Source: Chloroflexota bacterium (GTDB taxonomy: Bacteria; Chloroflexota; Limnocylindria; P2-11E). Taken from it: a stretch of DNA of 24,738 bases. Under the pieces are notes generated by a model that ran no database searches, had not been told where the DNA came from, and saw only the letters and a list, made by a program, of their open reading frames with translations. Location: contig VBEU01000164.1 of assembly GCA_005883775.1 (NCBI GenBank), forward strand, positions 1-24,738, given 5' to 3'. The first letter of the stretch is position 1. Each line of letters begins with the position of its first letter. Shown piece after piece: positions 7,870-15,425 of the stretch. A program made the translations under genes and the position numbers.

Positions 7870-8788
7870 CAGTCAAGCCAGGGCGGCGGGCGATCTTGTA
7901 TCCGCCTATCCGCTGGGCGGTTCTTCGCGCGTGACAGTTCGCGCAACAGACCTCGCACTTCGCGATCTCCCACTCGATCTCTGACCATGGTCGACCACCT
8001 GCCACCATGTTCGCTACGTCGTCGGTTTTGTCGCGAAGATGATCGAAATCGAGGACGTTCAGATTCGATTCGCCGCAGTCGACGCACGGATGGGCGCGGA
8101 GATATTCGTCGATGCGCGCGCTTAACAATTCGCGTACGAATGTGCCGTAGCCCTCGAGTCTCCGCGCCTCCGGGACGCGCGCGACATACCACGAGCGCGC
8201 TGCTGCGCGCTGACATGCAAGGCAAATCCAATGACGCGTTCCCTCAGCACGCGAGCGAAACGGAAACTCGGAGAGGTGCTTGGTTTGCTGGCAAACGCGA
8301 CAGGTTCGGGGTAGGGCGTCTCCCATTCGCAGCTGCTCTGCCCGAGCCACAACCGGCTCGCGCCGAGGTTCGCCCTGAAGGTATCGCAGCGCTGTTCGAA
8401 GCCTGTGGCAATTTGCACAGCGAACCTCACACTTCGCGATCTCTTGCGCGATCGCGTACCAGGACCAACCGCCGCTAAGCATGCTCGAGACGTTGCGCTC
8501 TTTATTCGAGAGGTGATCAAATTGGAGAACGACGATGTCCGCCTCGCCGCAGTCAACACAAGGATGGGTTCGAAGGTATTCGATCATCCGAGTTTGGTTG
8601 TCGGCGCGCCTCGCCGCCGTGTTGCGAAGTAGGCGCGACTTCTGTACATCTCGGTTATTTCGGTAGTACTCGCGTCCGTACGCCGCGAAGCAGTCGCGAC
8701 ACCACGACTGGAGCTTCGGCTCGCCGCGCCGCACCGGAGGAAAGGCCTCAAGCGGCTTCAGCTCGCCGCATTTCGTGCACGCTCGCAT
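7829..8788 (-). CDS. HNH-type/zinc-finger protein with two tandem copies of the same module
   Basis: The 319-residue protein has two homologous halves about 158 residues apart. Each starts with a CxxC...CxxC ribbon (C4/C7/C30/C33; C163/C166/C189/C192). Each then has CVDCGE (C77/C80; C235/C238), an FDHL motif (H92; H250), EIAKCEV and CANCH (N126/H128; N284/H286). This is the layout of small HNH-nuclease-like proteins, and the D-H, N and H positions are kept in both halves. The ATG at 8788 directly precedes the first ribbon. The recognisable domain ends near residue 300; the last ~15 residues are the antisense of tRNA-Arg(ACG), and the TAG stop is the complement of its anticodon loop. It lies 71 bp downstream of tRNA-Arg(UCG) on the same strand. 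DNA nicking is likely for the family, but the role here is unknown. Confidence 0.75.
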   Translation of the reverse strand: MRACTKCGELKPLEAFPPVRRGEPKLQSWCRDCFAAYGREYYRNNRDVQKSRLLRNTAARRADNQTRMIEYLRTHPCVDCGEADIVVLQFDHLSNKERNVSSMLSGGWSWYAIAQEIAKCEVRCANCHRLRTALRYLQGEPRREPVVARAEQLRMGDALPRTCRVCQQTKHLSEFPFRSRAEGTRHWICLACQRAAARSWYVARVPEARRLEGYGTFVRELLSARIDEYLRAHPCVDCGESNLNVLDFDHLRDKTDDVANMVAGGRPWSEIEWEIAKCEVCCANCHARRTAQRIGGYKIARRPGLTVTPERIELSPSVS

Positions 8789-8859
8789 GAACGCGAGCGT
8801 GCCGACACCTCAACAGCGCGCGAATAGGACCGCCGGTCGGTACCGGAGTACCAGAGCTG

Positions 8860-8931
8860 CGACCCCGGAGAGAATCGAACTCTCGCCAACAGCTTCGAAG
8901 GCTGCTGCTCTATCCGCTGAGCTACGGGGTC
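8860..8931 (-). tRNA. tRNA-Arg, anticodon UCG
   Basis: Cloverleaf on the minus strand. Acceptor GACCCCG (8931-8925) pairs perfectly with CGGGGTC (8867-8861). D stem GCTC/GAGC, anticodon stem GCAGC/GCTGT around loop CTTCGAA (anticodon TCG), T stem GAGAG/CTCTC with loop TTCGATT. The discriminator is G and CCA is not encoded. A TAACCT box at 8943-8948 (minus strand) ends 11 bases before the tRNA, overlaps the methyltransferase stop codon and is a plausible -10. No T-tract terminator follows, so readthrough into the HNH gene is possible. Confidence 0.95.
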
Positions 8932-8942
8932 AATGAAACAAA

Positions 8943-8948
8943 AGGTTA
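8943..8948 (-). promoter_or_regulatory. -10-like box for tRNA-Arg(UCG)
   Basis: TAACCT on the minus strand, 11 bases before the mature tRNA 5' end. It includes the TAA stop of the upstream methyltransferase gene. No clear -35 is visible, so the assignment rests on spacing and the TANNNT pattern. Confidence 0.35.
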
Positions 8949-9494
8949 CCGCCTCACGAGCGTGTACCACGCCGACGGGATTCCCTTGCCTTCCTCCACC
9001 CCGACCACGTCGAACGCGCCCGCGAACGTCACCCGTACATCCTCGGCGGTGAGCCCGACGGCAGGACCGCCGGGGGCGAACGCGTACAGCAGATACGTCC
9101 CCCCTGCGCGCACCACCCGAGCCAGGCCGGCCGCGTACGCGGCACGAGCCGTCTCGGGCATCGAGTGCAGGCAGCCGATGTCGAGCGCGAGATCGAACGG
9201 TCCCGGGAGCGCAAGCGCCGCCACGTCGCCGACGACGAACGTGCACGAGACACCCGCGTCGCGCGCCCGCCGGCGCGCCTTCGCGATCGCGCGCCCCACG
9301 AAATCGATGCCGACGGCATCCCAACCGTGCCGCGCCATATACACAACGTTCGTGCCCGTCCCGCAGCCGAGGTCGATCGCCCGGCCCGGCGGATGCGACG
9401 CGACGAACCGTTCGAGCTCCGGTGGCGTGACGCCGGTGTCCCACGGCGGCCGCCTTGGCAGCCAGTACCACAGGCCGAACCAAATGCGCCGCAC
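8946..9494 (-). CDS. Class I SAM-dependent methyltransferase
   Basis: A 182-residue small-molecule-type methyltransferase. Motif I is DLGCGTG at residues 41-47, followed by an acidic motif II region (GIDFVGRAI), a motif III region (FVVGDVAAL) and the LDIGCLHSM segment seen in TehB/thiopurine-type enzymes. The N-terminal WYWLPRRPPWDTG is typical of those families too. The substrate is unknown. A TAG lies in frame 12 bases before GTG 9494, so translation cannot start further upstream; GTG 9494 is preferred. The stop is 15 bp before tRNA-Arg(UCG). It is divergent from moxR across 209 bp, which I searched and found to hold nothing beyond the two promoter boxes. Confidence 0.85.
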   Translation of the reverse strand: MRRIWFGLWYWLPRRPPWDTGVTPPELERFVASHPPGRAIDLGCGTGTNVVYMARHGWDAVGIDFVGRAIAKARRRARDAGVSCTFVVGDVAALALPGPFDLALDIGCLHSMPETARAAYAAGLARVVRAGGTYLLYAFAPGGPAVGLTAEDVRVTFAGAFDVVGVEEGKGIPSAWYTLVRR

Positions 9495-9500
9495 CCGGCG

Positions 9501-9506
9501 AGACTA
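9501..9506 (-). promoter_or_regulatory. Leaderless-type -10 box for the methyltransferase gene
   Basis: TAGTCT on the minus strand, followed by exactly 6 bases (CGCCGG) and then the GTG start at 9494. There is no Shine-Dalgarno between them. The box contains an in-frame TAG, so it also limits the coding region. The same arrangement is seen before moxR and the GNAT gene. Confidence 0.45.
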
Positions 9507-9690
9507 GAGCGAGGCCACACAGGACAACGAGGCCGACCCGCAGGACCCGAAGCAGAGCTCGCCCAGCCCGAGTAACGCGCGCCGGCCTCACCAAGCGTCA
9601 GCCACAAACGCCGACGACGTCCCCGGCGGGATCGCCGAGCCCCACAGCGACCGCGACGCCCTAGACCGAACCACTCGCGCCCTCAGCCTC

Positions 9691-9696
9691 TAATGT
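9691..9696 (+). promoter_or_regulatory. Leaderless-type -10 box for the moxR operon
   Basis: TAATGT is followed by 7 bases and the GTG start at 9704. No ribosome-binding site fits in the gap, and an in-frame TAG is directly before the GTG. Transcription starting ~7 bases past the box would begin at the start codon. No good -35 is seen. Confidence 0.5.
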
Positions 9697-9703
9697 GTCG
9701 TAG

Positions 9704-10699
9704 GTGGCGACTCCGTTCCGCGCGCCTACGGCCAGCGATTCGGTGCTGCGGCGCGGTGACTTCATCGCGCCGGTCCTGCACGAGATCCACCGGGTCATCG
9801 TCGGGCAGGACTATCTGGTGAATCGGCTCCTCATGGGCATGCTGTGCAACGGGCACCTCCTGGTCGAAGGCGTCCCCGGCCTCGCGAAATCCCTCGCCGT
9901 GAAGACCCTCGCCGACACGATCGACGCCGATTTCAAGCGCATCCAATTCACACCGGACCTGCTCCCAGCCGATCTGAACGGCACGATGATCTACAACCCC
10001 TCGACCCAGAGCTTCAGCCCGCGGCTGGGCCCGATCTTCACCGACCTATTGCTCGCCGACGAGATCAACCGGGCTCCTCCCAAGGTGCAGAGCGCACTCC
10101 TTGAGGCGATGCAGGAACGTCAGGTCTCGATCGGGGGGCAGACCCATCCCTTGTCCGACCTCTTCACGGTGCTTGCGACCCAGAACCCCATCGAGCACGA
10201 GGGCACCTACCGCCTGCCCGAAGCGCAGGTGGACCGTTTCATGATGAAGGTCGTCATCGGTTATCCGTCCCCCGACGAAGAGCGAGTGATCATGGACCGC
10301 AACACCATCGAGGAGCCGGCGATCCCGCGGAAGCTCGCCAGCGCGGCGGCCATCCTCGACGCGCGCGCCGCCGTTCGGCAGGTGCACATGGACGATGCGA
10401 TCAAGGACTACGTGGTCCGCGTCGTCGTCGCGACGCGCGACCCGCAGGGACCGAAGCTCGCCGATCTGAAGCCGCTGATCGCCTACGGCGTCTCGCCCCG
10501 AGCCACGATCTATGTCTCGCTCGCGGCGCGAGCACACGCGTTCCTTGACGGCCGGGACTACGTCCTTCCCGACGACATCAAGGCGGTCGCGCTGGACGTC
10601 ATGCGGCACCGGCTCATCGTCACGTACGAGGCGGAGGCGGAGGAGATCACACCCGAGATGGTCATCGGTCGCGTCCTCGACAACGTAGCGGTCCCCTAG
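9704..10699 (+). CDS. moxR: MoxR-family AAA+ ATPase
   Basis: A 331-residue MoxR/AAA_3 ATPase, a cytoplasmic chaperone-like enzyme that matures or activates VWA-domain partners. Walker A is GVPGLAKS at residues 56-63 (the MoxR form, with A-K in place of G-K). Walker B is LLLADE at 115-120, followed by INRAPPKVQSALLEAMQER. Sensor 1 is ATQNP near 158-162, and the arginine-finger region is LPEAQVDRF. The C-terminal lid with SPRATIYVSLAARAHAFLDGR is normal. The start is GTG 9704. It is one base from the DUF58 gene, and the following four genes are its usual partners, so an envelope-located Bat-type complex is the expected context. Confidence 0.93.
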   Translation: MATPFRAPTASDSVLRRGDFIAPVLHEIHRVIVGQDYLVNRLLMGMLCNGHLLVEGVPGLAKSLAVKTLADTIDADFKRIQFTPDLLPADLNGTMIYNPSTQSFSPRLGPIFTDLLLADEINRAPPKVQSALLEAMQERQVSIGGQTHPLSDLFTVLATQNPIEHEGTYRLPEAQVDRFMMKVVIGYPSPDEERVIMDRNTIEEPAIPRKLASAAAILDARAAVRQVHMDDAIKDYVVRVVVATRDPQGPKLADLKPLIAYGVSPRATIYVSLAARAHAFLDGRDYVLPDDIKAVALDVMRHRLIVTYEAEAEEITPEMVIGRVLDNVAVP

Positions 10700-10700
10700 C

Positions 10701-11606
10701 GTGACCGCCGCGACGGCGCCGCAGCGGGGACACGTCCCGCCGGAGGTCCTCCGGCTGGTCAAGCAGGTCGAGATCAAGGCGCGGATCCTCGCTGACGAGG
10801 CGCTCATGGGGACGTACCGAAGCGTTTTCCGCGGCTCCGGGCTCGACTTCGAAGAGGTCCGCGAGTACGAGCCCGGCGACGATATCCGCAGCATCGACTG
10901 GAACGTGACCGCCCGCATGAACGCGCCCTACATCAAGAAATACCGCGAGGAGCGCGAGCTCAACATCTACCTGGCGGTCGACGTCTCCTCGAGCGCGTGG
11001 TTCGGGACCGGGGGCCTGTCCAAACGAGAGCTCGCCGCAGACGTCGCCGCACTGCTCGCGGTGACCGCGCTCCACAACAACGACCGCGTCGGGCTGGTCC
11101 TGTTCGCGGACGGGGTCCGCGAATTCATCCCTCCGCGCCAGGGCCGTCATCATCTGCTGCACATCATTCGCGAGCTCTTGTACACCGAGCCCCGCCGCTC
11201 CCGGACGGAGATCGCGAGCGTCGCGGACTACCTCGCGAACGTCACCAAGAAACGGAACGTCGTGTTCGTGGTCTCGGACTTCCTCGATGTGGACTTCGAG
11301 GCGCCGCTTCGGGCGCTCGGGCACAAGCACGATCTCATCGCGCTCATCCTGAACGACCCGCGGGAGGCCGAGCTCCCATCGGTCGGGCTCGTCGCGCTCG
11401 AGGATGCCGAGAGTGGTCGCGTCGGTTACCTCGACACCTCCGATCCGGCGGTGCGCGAGCGCTTCGCGCGGTCGGCGCGCGAACGCCGCGCGCAGCGGCT
11501 GCGCGCGTTCAGCCGCATGGGCATCGACCGCGTGGAGCTCTCGACGGAGCGACCCTACGTGCCGGCGCTTCTCGGGCTCTTCAACGCCCGATCCAGGCGC
11601 AACTGA
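10701..11606 (+). CDS. DUF58 domain protein
   Basis: The 301-residue protein carries the DUF58 signature: FRGSGLDFEEVREYEPGDD at about 43-61, then IRSIDWNVTARM. A VWA-like fold follows with a metal site DVSSS (D94, S96, S98) and VVSDFLDVD downstream. There is no signal peptide or membrane segment, so it is probably cytoplasmic or membrane-associated through its partners. DUF58 proteins almost always sit directly after moxR, as here: GTG 10701 is one base past the moxR stop. Its biochemical activity is not established in the family; it is thought to work with MoxR. Its TGA overlaps the next ATG (TGATG). Confidence 0.92.
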   Translation: MTAATAPQRGHVPPEVLRLVKQVEIKARILADEALMGTYRSVFRGSGLDFEEVREYEPGDDIRSIDWNVTARMNAPYIKKYREERELNIYLAVDVSSSAWFGTGGLSKRELAADVAALLAVTALHNNDRVGLVLFADGVREFIPPRQGRHHLLHIIRELLYTEPRRSRTEIASVADYLANVTKKRNVVFVVSDFLDVDFEAPLRALGHKHDLIALILNDPREAELPSVGLVALEDAESGRVGYLDTSDPAVRERFARSARERRAQRLRAFSRMGIDRVELSTERPYVPALLGLFNARSRRN

Positions 11607-12574
11607 TGCGCGTTCTGGCCCTCGCGGGCCTGCTCCTGATGCTGCTCGGATCGGTGGCGGCGGCCGACGGTCCGATCAACGTCGCCGCCTCGGTGGACAA
11701 GCACGGGATCACCATTGGCGATCCGATCGGGCTCGTGCTCGTAGTGGAGACCGATCCCGGTTATCTGATCACGGACAGCGGCGTCGGCCGCTTCATGGAC
11801 GAGTTCGAGGTGCTCGAGGCGATCCCACCTCAGGTCACGAAGATCGCGGGTGGCAGGACGCGTTACACCTTCCGCTATCGGATCACGGCATTCCGTGTCG
11901 GCGATCTCGTCTTTCCGCAGATCAACGTCGCGTACCAGTCGCCGGCGGGCGTGCCCGGAATCGTATTGACCGCCGACATACCCATCGTCATCGCGACCGT
12001 CATCCAGCCGGGTGAAGCAACCGATGACATCAAGCCGGCGAAGCCACAGCTGCGGCTTCCCACCGCCACGCCGCAGATCCCGCAGCTCGCGCTCCAGGTC
12101 GCCCTCGCTGTCGTGGTGCTCGTGATGCTCACGCTCATCGTTCGCCAAACGCGGCGCGCCGCCGCCCGCCGTCCGAAAGACGCGGAGATGGACGAGGTGC
12201 TGCAGACGCCCGCGCAACGCGCGCTCGCCGAGCTGAATCGGGTTGCGTCGCTCGGTCTACCCGAGAAGGGTCGCTACGCCGAGCACTACGCGCTCCTGTC
12301 AAAGACGCTCCGGGCATACGTGCGCGACCGCTTCGGCCTGGCCGCGGGTGAGCGGACGCCGCGGGAGCTGCGCGAGGACATGCTCCGCGCCGGGATCGAC
12401 CGCACCGAGATCGCGACGATCTACGAGATCCTGCGCGAGGGCGAGACCGCCCGCTTCCATCGGGCCATCTCCTATCCCGCGCGCGCCCAGCACGCGGTGC
12501 GGTCCGCGCTCGACGCGATGCGCCGGGCGGCCGTCGCCGAGCAGTACGAGCTCATGAAGGGCCAGCCGTCGTGA
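11606..12574 (+). CDS. Membrane-anchored BatD/DUF4381-like protein of the MoxR operon
   Basis: The 322-residue product has a signal peptide (residues 1-20, LALAGLLLMLLGSVAAA), an extracytoplasmic beta-rich domain (about 22-135), one transmembrane helix (about 160-179) and a charged cytoplasmic helical tail. The tail (ALAELNRVASLGLPEKGRY ... LRAYVRDRFGL ... TPRELREDM) is the pattern seen at the end of BatD and DUF4381 proteins. ATG 11606 overlaps the DUF58 stop, and the gene's own TGA overlaps the GTG of the VWA gene. The outside domain probably binds the VWA partners; this is inference. It is shorter than classical BatD, so a DUF4381-type relative is more likely. Confidence 0.75.
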   Translation: MRVLALAGLLLMLLGSVAAADGPINVAASVDKHGITIGDPIGLVLVVETDPGYLITDSGVGRFMDEFEVLEAIPPQVTKIAGGRTRYTFRYRITAFRVGDLVFPQINVAYQSPAGVPGIVLTADIPIVIATVIQPGEATDDIKPAKPQLRLPTATPQIPQLALQVALAVVVLVMLTLIVRQTRRAAARRPKDAEMDEVLQTPAQRALAELNRVASLGLPEKGRYAEHYALLSKTLRAYVRDRFGLAAGERTPRELREDMLRAGIDRTEIATIYEILREGETARFHRAISYPARAQHAVRSALDAMRRAAVAEQYELMKGQPS

Positions 12575-13548
12575 CCGACATCACCTCGTTTCAGTTCGAG
12601 GATCCATGGATCCTCGCGCTCCTGGTTGTCGTCGGCGCGGGTCTCGCGCTGAATCTGCTGCGAGCGCGGCGGCCCGGCGCGGGTCTTCTCTTCTCATCGC
12701 TCGGACTTATTGGTGGAGGGACGCCGGGCTGGCGCGTCCGCTGGCGATGGGTCCTCATCCTCCTACGCGTTCTCGCTCTCGTAGCGTTCGTCGTGGCGCT
12801 CGCGCGACCGCAGCTCGTGCGCGCCTCGGTCGAGTCGATCGCGGAAGGGATCGACGTCGTCCTGGTCCTCGACACGTCGGGGTCGATGTCCGAGCGCGGC
12901 TTCGGCGGCTCCGCGAAGATCGACGCGGTCAAGCGCGTCGTCACCGATTTTCTCGGCGGGTTACGGAACGACCGCGTGGGCATCGTCGTCTTCAGCGGCG
13001 AGGCGATCCTGCTTGGCCCGCCGACGCTCGATTACTCCGCTTCGCAGAAGCTCGTCGAGCCGATCGAGACCGGCACACTCACCGGTGGTACGGCCATAGG
13101 CACCGGCCTCGCGACCGGCATCAACGTCCTTCGCGACTCGCAGGCGAAGTCGAAGGTCGTGATCCTCTTGACCGACGGCGAGAACAACGGAGGAGACATC
13201 ACCCCGCTCGACGCGGCGAACATGGCGAAGCTCCTGGACGTCCGCGTGTACACCATCGGCGCGATAACCCTCAACGCCACGGCCGACCAGGACGTGAGCT
13301 CCGACACCGTCGACGAGCAGTTGATGCGCAAGATCGCCGAGGGCACCGGGGGCCACTACTACAGCGTCTCCGACGAGAACTCGCTCGCCGAGGTCTACCG
13401 CGAGATCGAGTCGCTCGAGAAGTCGCACGTCGGAACGCGGGACTTCATCGACTACCAGGAGGCGCAGCTGGGCTTCCTCGCACTCGGCATCGCAGCTCTC
13501 TTTGCCGAGCTCGCGCTCGCGGCGACCGTGTTCCGGAGGACCCCGTGA
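12571..13548 (+). CDS. VWA domain membrane protein, BatA-like
   Basis: A 325-residue BatA/Aerotolerance-type protein. Two N-terminal transmembrane helices (about 12-29 and 58-78) flank a short cytoplasmic loop. The VWA domain (about 94-290) has an intact MIDAS: DTSGSMS (D101, S103, S105), T171 in TGGTAIG, and D202 in LLTDGENNGG. A third helix (about 305-322) closes the protein. GTG 12571 overlaps the upstream stop (GTGA). The protein would present a metal-dependent ligand-binding VWA domain next to the membrane, acting with the MoxR ATPase. The paired VWA gene downstream is coupled by another GTGA. Confidence 0.9.
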   Translation: MTDITSFQFEDPWILALLVVVGAGLALNLLRARRPGAGLLFSSLGLIGGGTPGWRVRWRWVLILLRVLALVAFVVALARPQLVRASVESIAEGIDVVLVLDTSGSMSERGFGGSAKIDAVKRVVTDFLGGLRNDRVGIVVFSGEAILLGPPTLDYSASQKLVEPIETGTLTGGTAIGTGLATGINVLRDSQAKSKVVILLTDGENNGGDITPLDAANMAKLLDVRVYTIGAITLNATADQDVSSDTVDEQLMRKIAEGTGGHYYSVSDENSLAEVYREIESLEKSHVGTRDFIDYQEAQLGFLALGIAALFAELALAATVFRRTP

Positions 13549-15335
13549 AGATCGCGCTCGCGCATCCGGAGCTCGCGCCGCTGCTGCTGGCGGCCGTCCT
13601 GATCGTGGCTCTCTGCGCGGTTGCGCTCGTACGGCGGCGCCGCGCGCTCGCCGCGTTCGCCGGTACCGGCGCGCGCCTCGCATCGGCGAGCCCCGCGCGG
13701 CAGGTCACCAAGCTGATCCTTGTCGGGGCGGGCTGCCTCCTCGTCGTGGTCGCGCTCGTCGGTCCCGAGATCGGCGAGGCGCCGCGGCGTGCCCCAATCT
13801 CGACGCTCGACACGATCGTCGCTCTCGACATCTCGCAGAGCATGGCCGTTCGCGATGTCGAGACCGATCGCCTTCACGTGGCGCAGCGCGCGATCGAGCT
13901 CCTTGGCCAGCAGCTGAGTGGGGGGCGCGTCGGCCTCACGCTCTTCGGCGGCTCGAGCGTGCTGCGCTATCCGCTGACGGCATCAACGAAGATCGTGGGC
14001 CCGGCGCTCGATACATCCGGCCACGGCTTCCACGTGCAGCCCGGCTCCTCGCTCCAGGCCGCGCTCGACGGCGCGGCCGCGCAGTTCCCGATGACCGCGG
14101 CCGATGACCTGCGGACCCGGGCGATCGTGGTCGTCTCGGACGGAGAGGATCCCGTACCGGACCTGCCGGTTCTCGATCCGTATCTCGCCCGGGGCATCCA
14201 CGTCTTCACGCTCGGTATCGGCACGCCCGCCGGTGGCCCGGTCCCGGTCTACGACATAAAGGGCCAGTACCAGCAGATGCTCGTCGACGCGAACGGTACG
14301 CAGATCACGAGCCGGCTCGACGAGGCTCGACTCGTCAACCTCGCGACCGCCGGCGGTGGACGCTACTTCCACTACGAAAACGAAGGGACGGTCAAAACCC
14401 TCAGCGACGCGTTGCGCGCGACCGACATGGCCCTGGCGACGACCGAAGGTGGGCTCAGCGCTGAGGACCGGTACCAGATCTTCCTCGGCGTCGGCTTGGT
14501 CCTTCTCATCGCGGACTGGCTTTTGGGCGAGCGTCGGCCCATGCCGCGGCCGCGCCTTCCCCGCGGACGCGCCGCACCGCGCCGTCGCGTCCTCGGAGCC
14601 GTGAGCGCGCTGCTCCTTCTCGTGGTTGCCTGCGGGCCGGGCGACCCGATCGCGGACCAGCTCGATGCCGCGAACCAGGTCTTCCCGCACGATCCCGCCG
14701 GAGCGGTCGCCCGCTACCGCGATCTCCAAGCCAAACGTCCGACCGCACCCGAAATTTCGATCGACCTCGGTAACGCGCTGGCCGCACTCGGGGAACACGA
14801 CCGGGCACTTGTCGAGTACGGCCGCGGGATCGATGCCGCGACGGGGAAGATCCGCGCGATCGCGTTCTACGATCGAGGGACCTCGCTCTTCCGCCTCGGA
14901 CGGATCCTTGACGCGCGCGCGGCTTACGTCGAGGCGCTCCGTCTCGACCCGAACGATCGCGATGCGAAGTTCAACGTCGAGGTCATCGACCGCATCCTCG
15001 GCCAGCTTCCTCCGCAAAAGACAGCTCCGACGAGCTCGCCCGGGCCTGCGACCGAGGCGCCCGGGCAGCAACAGCCGGGCGGATCGCCCCAGGCGACGGC
15101 ACCCGCAACGGGCTCGGGCAACCCGACCGGCACGCCGATCCCGGATGCTTCGGCGTCGAGTGGCGCCCCCGAGCCGGAGTCCGTCCAGAGCGCGCTCACC
15201 AACTTCCGGCGAGATCTGACGGTGGACGAGGCGCTCCGCCTTCTGGATGCGCTCCGTGGCGAGCAGCGTGGGTTGCCGGCGGTCCTCGAAGGCACGGGTG
15301 TGCGTCGAGGCAGTAACTTTGATGTGGCGTATTGA
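13545..15335 (+). CDS. VWA-TPR fusion protein (BatB fused to BatC-like lipoprotein)
   Basis: The 596-residue product combines two usually separate proteins. Residues 1-330 are BatB-like: helices at about 10-29 and 55-73, a VWA domain with MIDAS D95/S97/S99 (VALDISQSM) and D199 (VVSDGED), and a third helix at about 311-328. After a basic linker, residues 349-363 form a hydrophobic stretch ending LLLVVAC, a lipobox-like site. TPR-type helices (about 370-490; ALVEYGRGID, AYVEALRLDPN) follow, then a Pro/Thr/Ser/Gly-rich low-complexity segment (490-550) and a conserved-looking C-terminal piece. The GTG at 13545 has a strong Shine-Dalgarno (GGAGGA, 13535-13540) and a GTGA overlap. An internal ATG at 14541 could start a separate lipoprotein. 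Confidence 0.88.
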   Translation: MKIALAHPELAPLLLAAVLIVALCAVALVRRRRALAAFAGTGARLASASPARQVTKLILVGAGCLLVVVALVGPEIGEAPRRAPISTLDTIVALDISQSMAVRDVETDRLHVAQRAIELLGQQLSGGRVGLTLFGGSSVLRYPLTASTKIVGPALDTSGHGFHVQPGSSLQAALDGAAAQFPMTAADDLRTRAIVVVSDGEDPVPDLPVLDPYLARGIHVFTLGIGTPAGGPVPVYDIKGQYQQMLVDANGTQITSRLDEARLVNLATAGGGRYFHYENEGTVKTLSDALRATDMALATTEGGLSAEDRYQIFLGVGLVLLIADWLLGERRPMPRPRLPRGRAAPRRRVLGAVSALLLLVVACGPGDPIADQLDAANQVFPHDPAGAVARYRDLQAKRPTAPEISIDLGNALAALGEHDRALVEYGRGIDAATGKIRAIAFYDRGTSLFRLGRILDARAAYVEALRLDPNDRDAKFNVEVIDRILGQLPPQKTAPTSSPGPATEAPGQQQPGGSPQATAPATGSGNPTGTPIPDASASSGAPEPESVQSALTNFRRDLTVDEALRLLDALRGEQRGLPAVLEGTGVRRGSNFDVAY

Positions 15336-15425
15336 CGCGGGCGTGGGCGGGTCAGGCGCGGCGCGCTTTCTGGCTTTGGTCCTGCTGGTGGACCCGTCAA
15401 GCCGAGCGGCATTTGGGGGGAAACG

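Noticed and set aside
8758..9594. Minus-strand reading frame with a signal-like hydrophobic start (LLRVLRVGLVVLCGLALV)
   Set aside because: It overlaps the methyltransferase in another frame and the tRNA, becomes Arg/Gly-rich, and has no domain; the methyltransferase is clearly the real gene.
12606..13544. Upstream extension of the VWA-TPR frame giving a ~900-residue protein
   Set aside because: The extension is Arg-rich, overlaps the BatA-like gene out of frame, and GTG 13545 has a strong Shine-Dalgarno.
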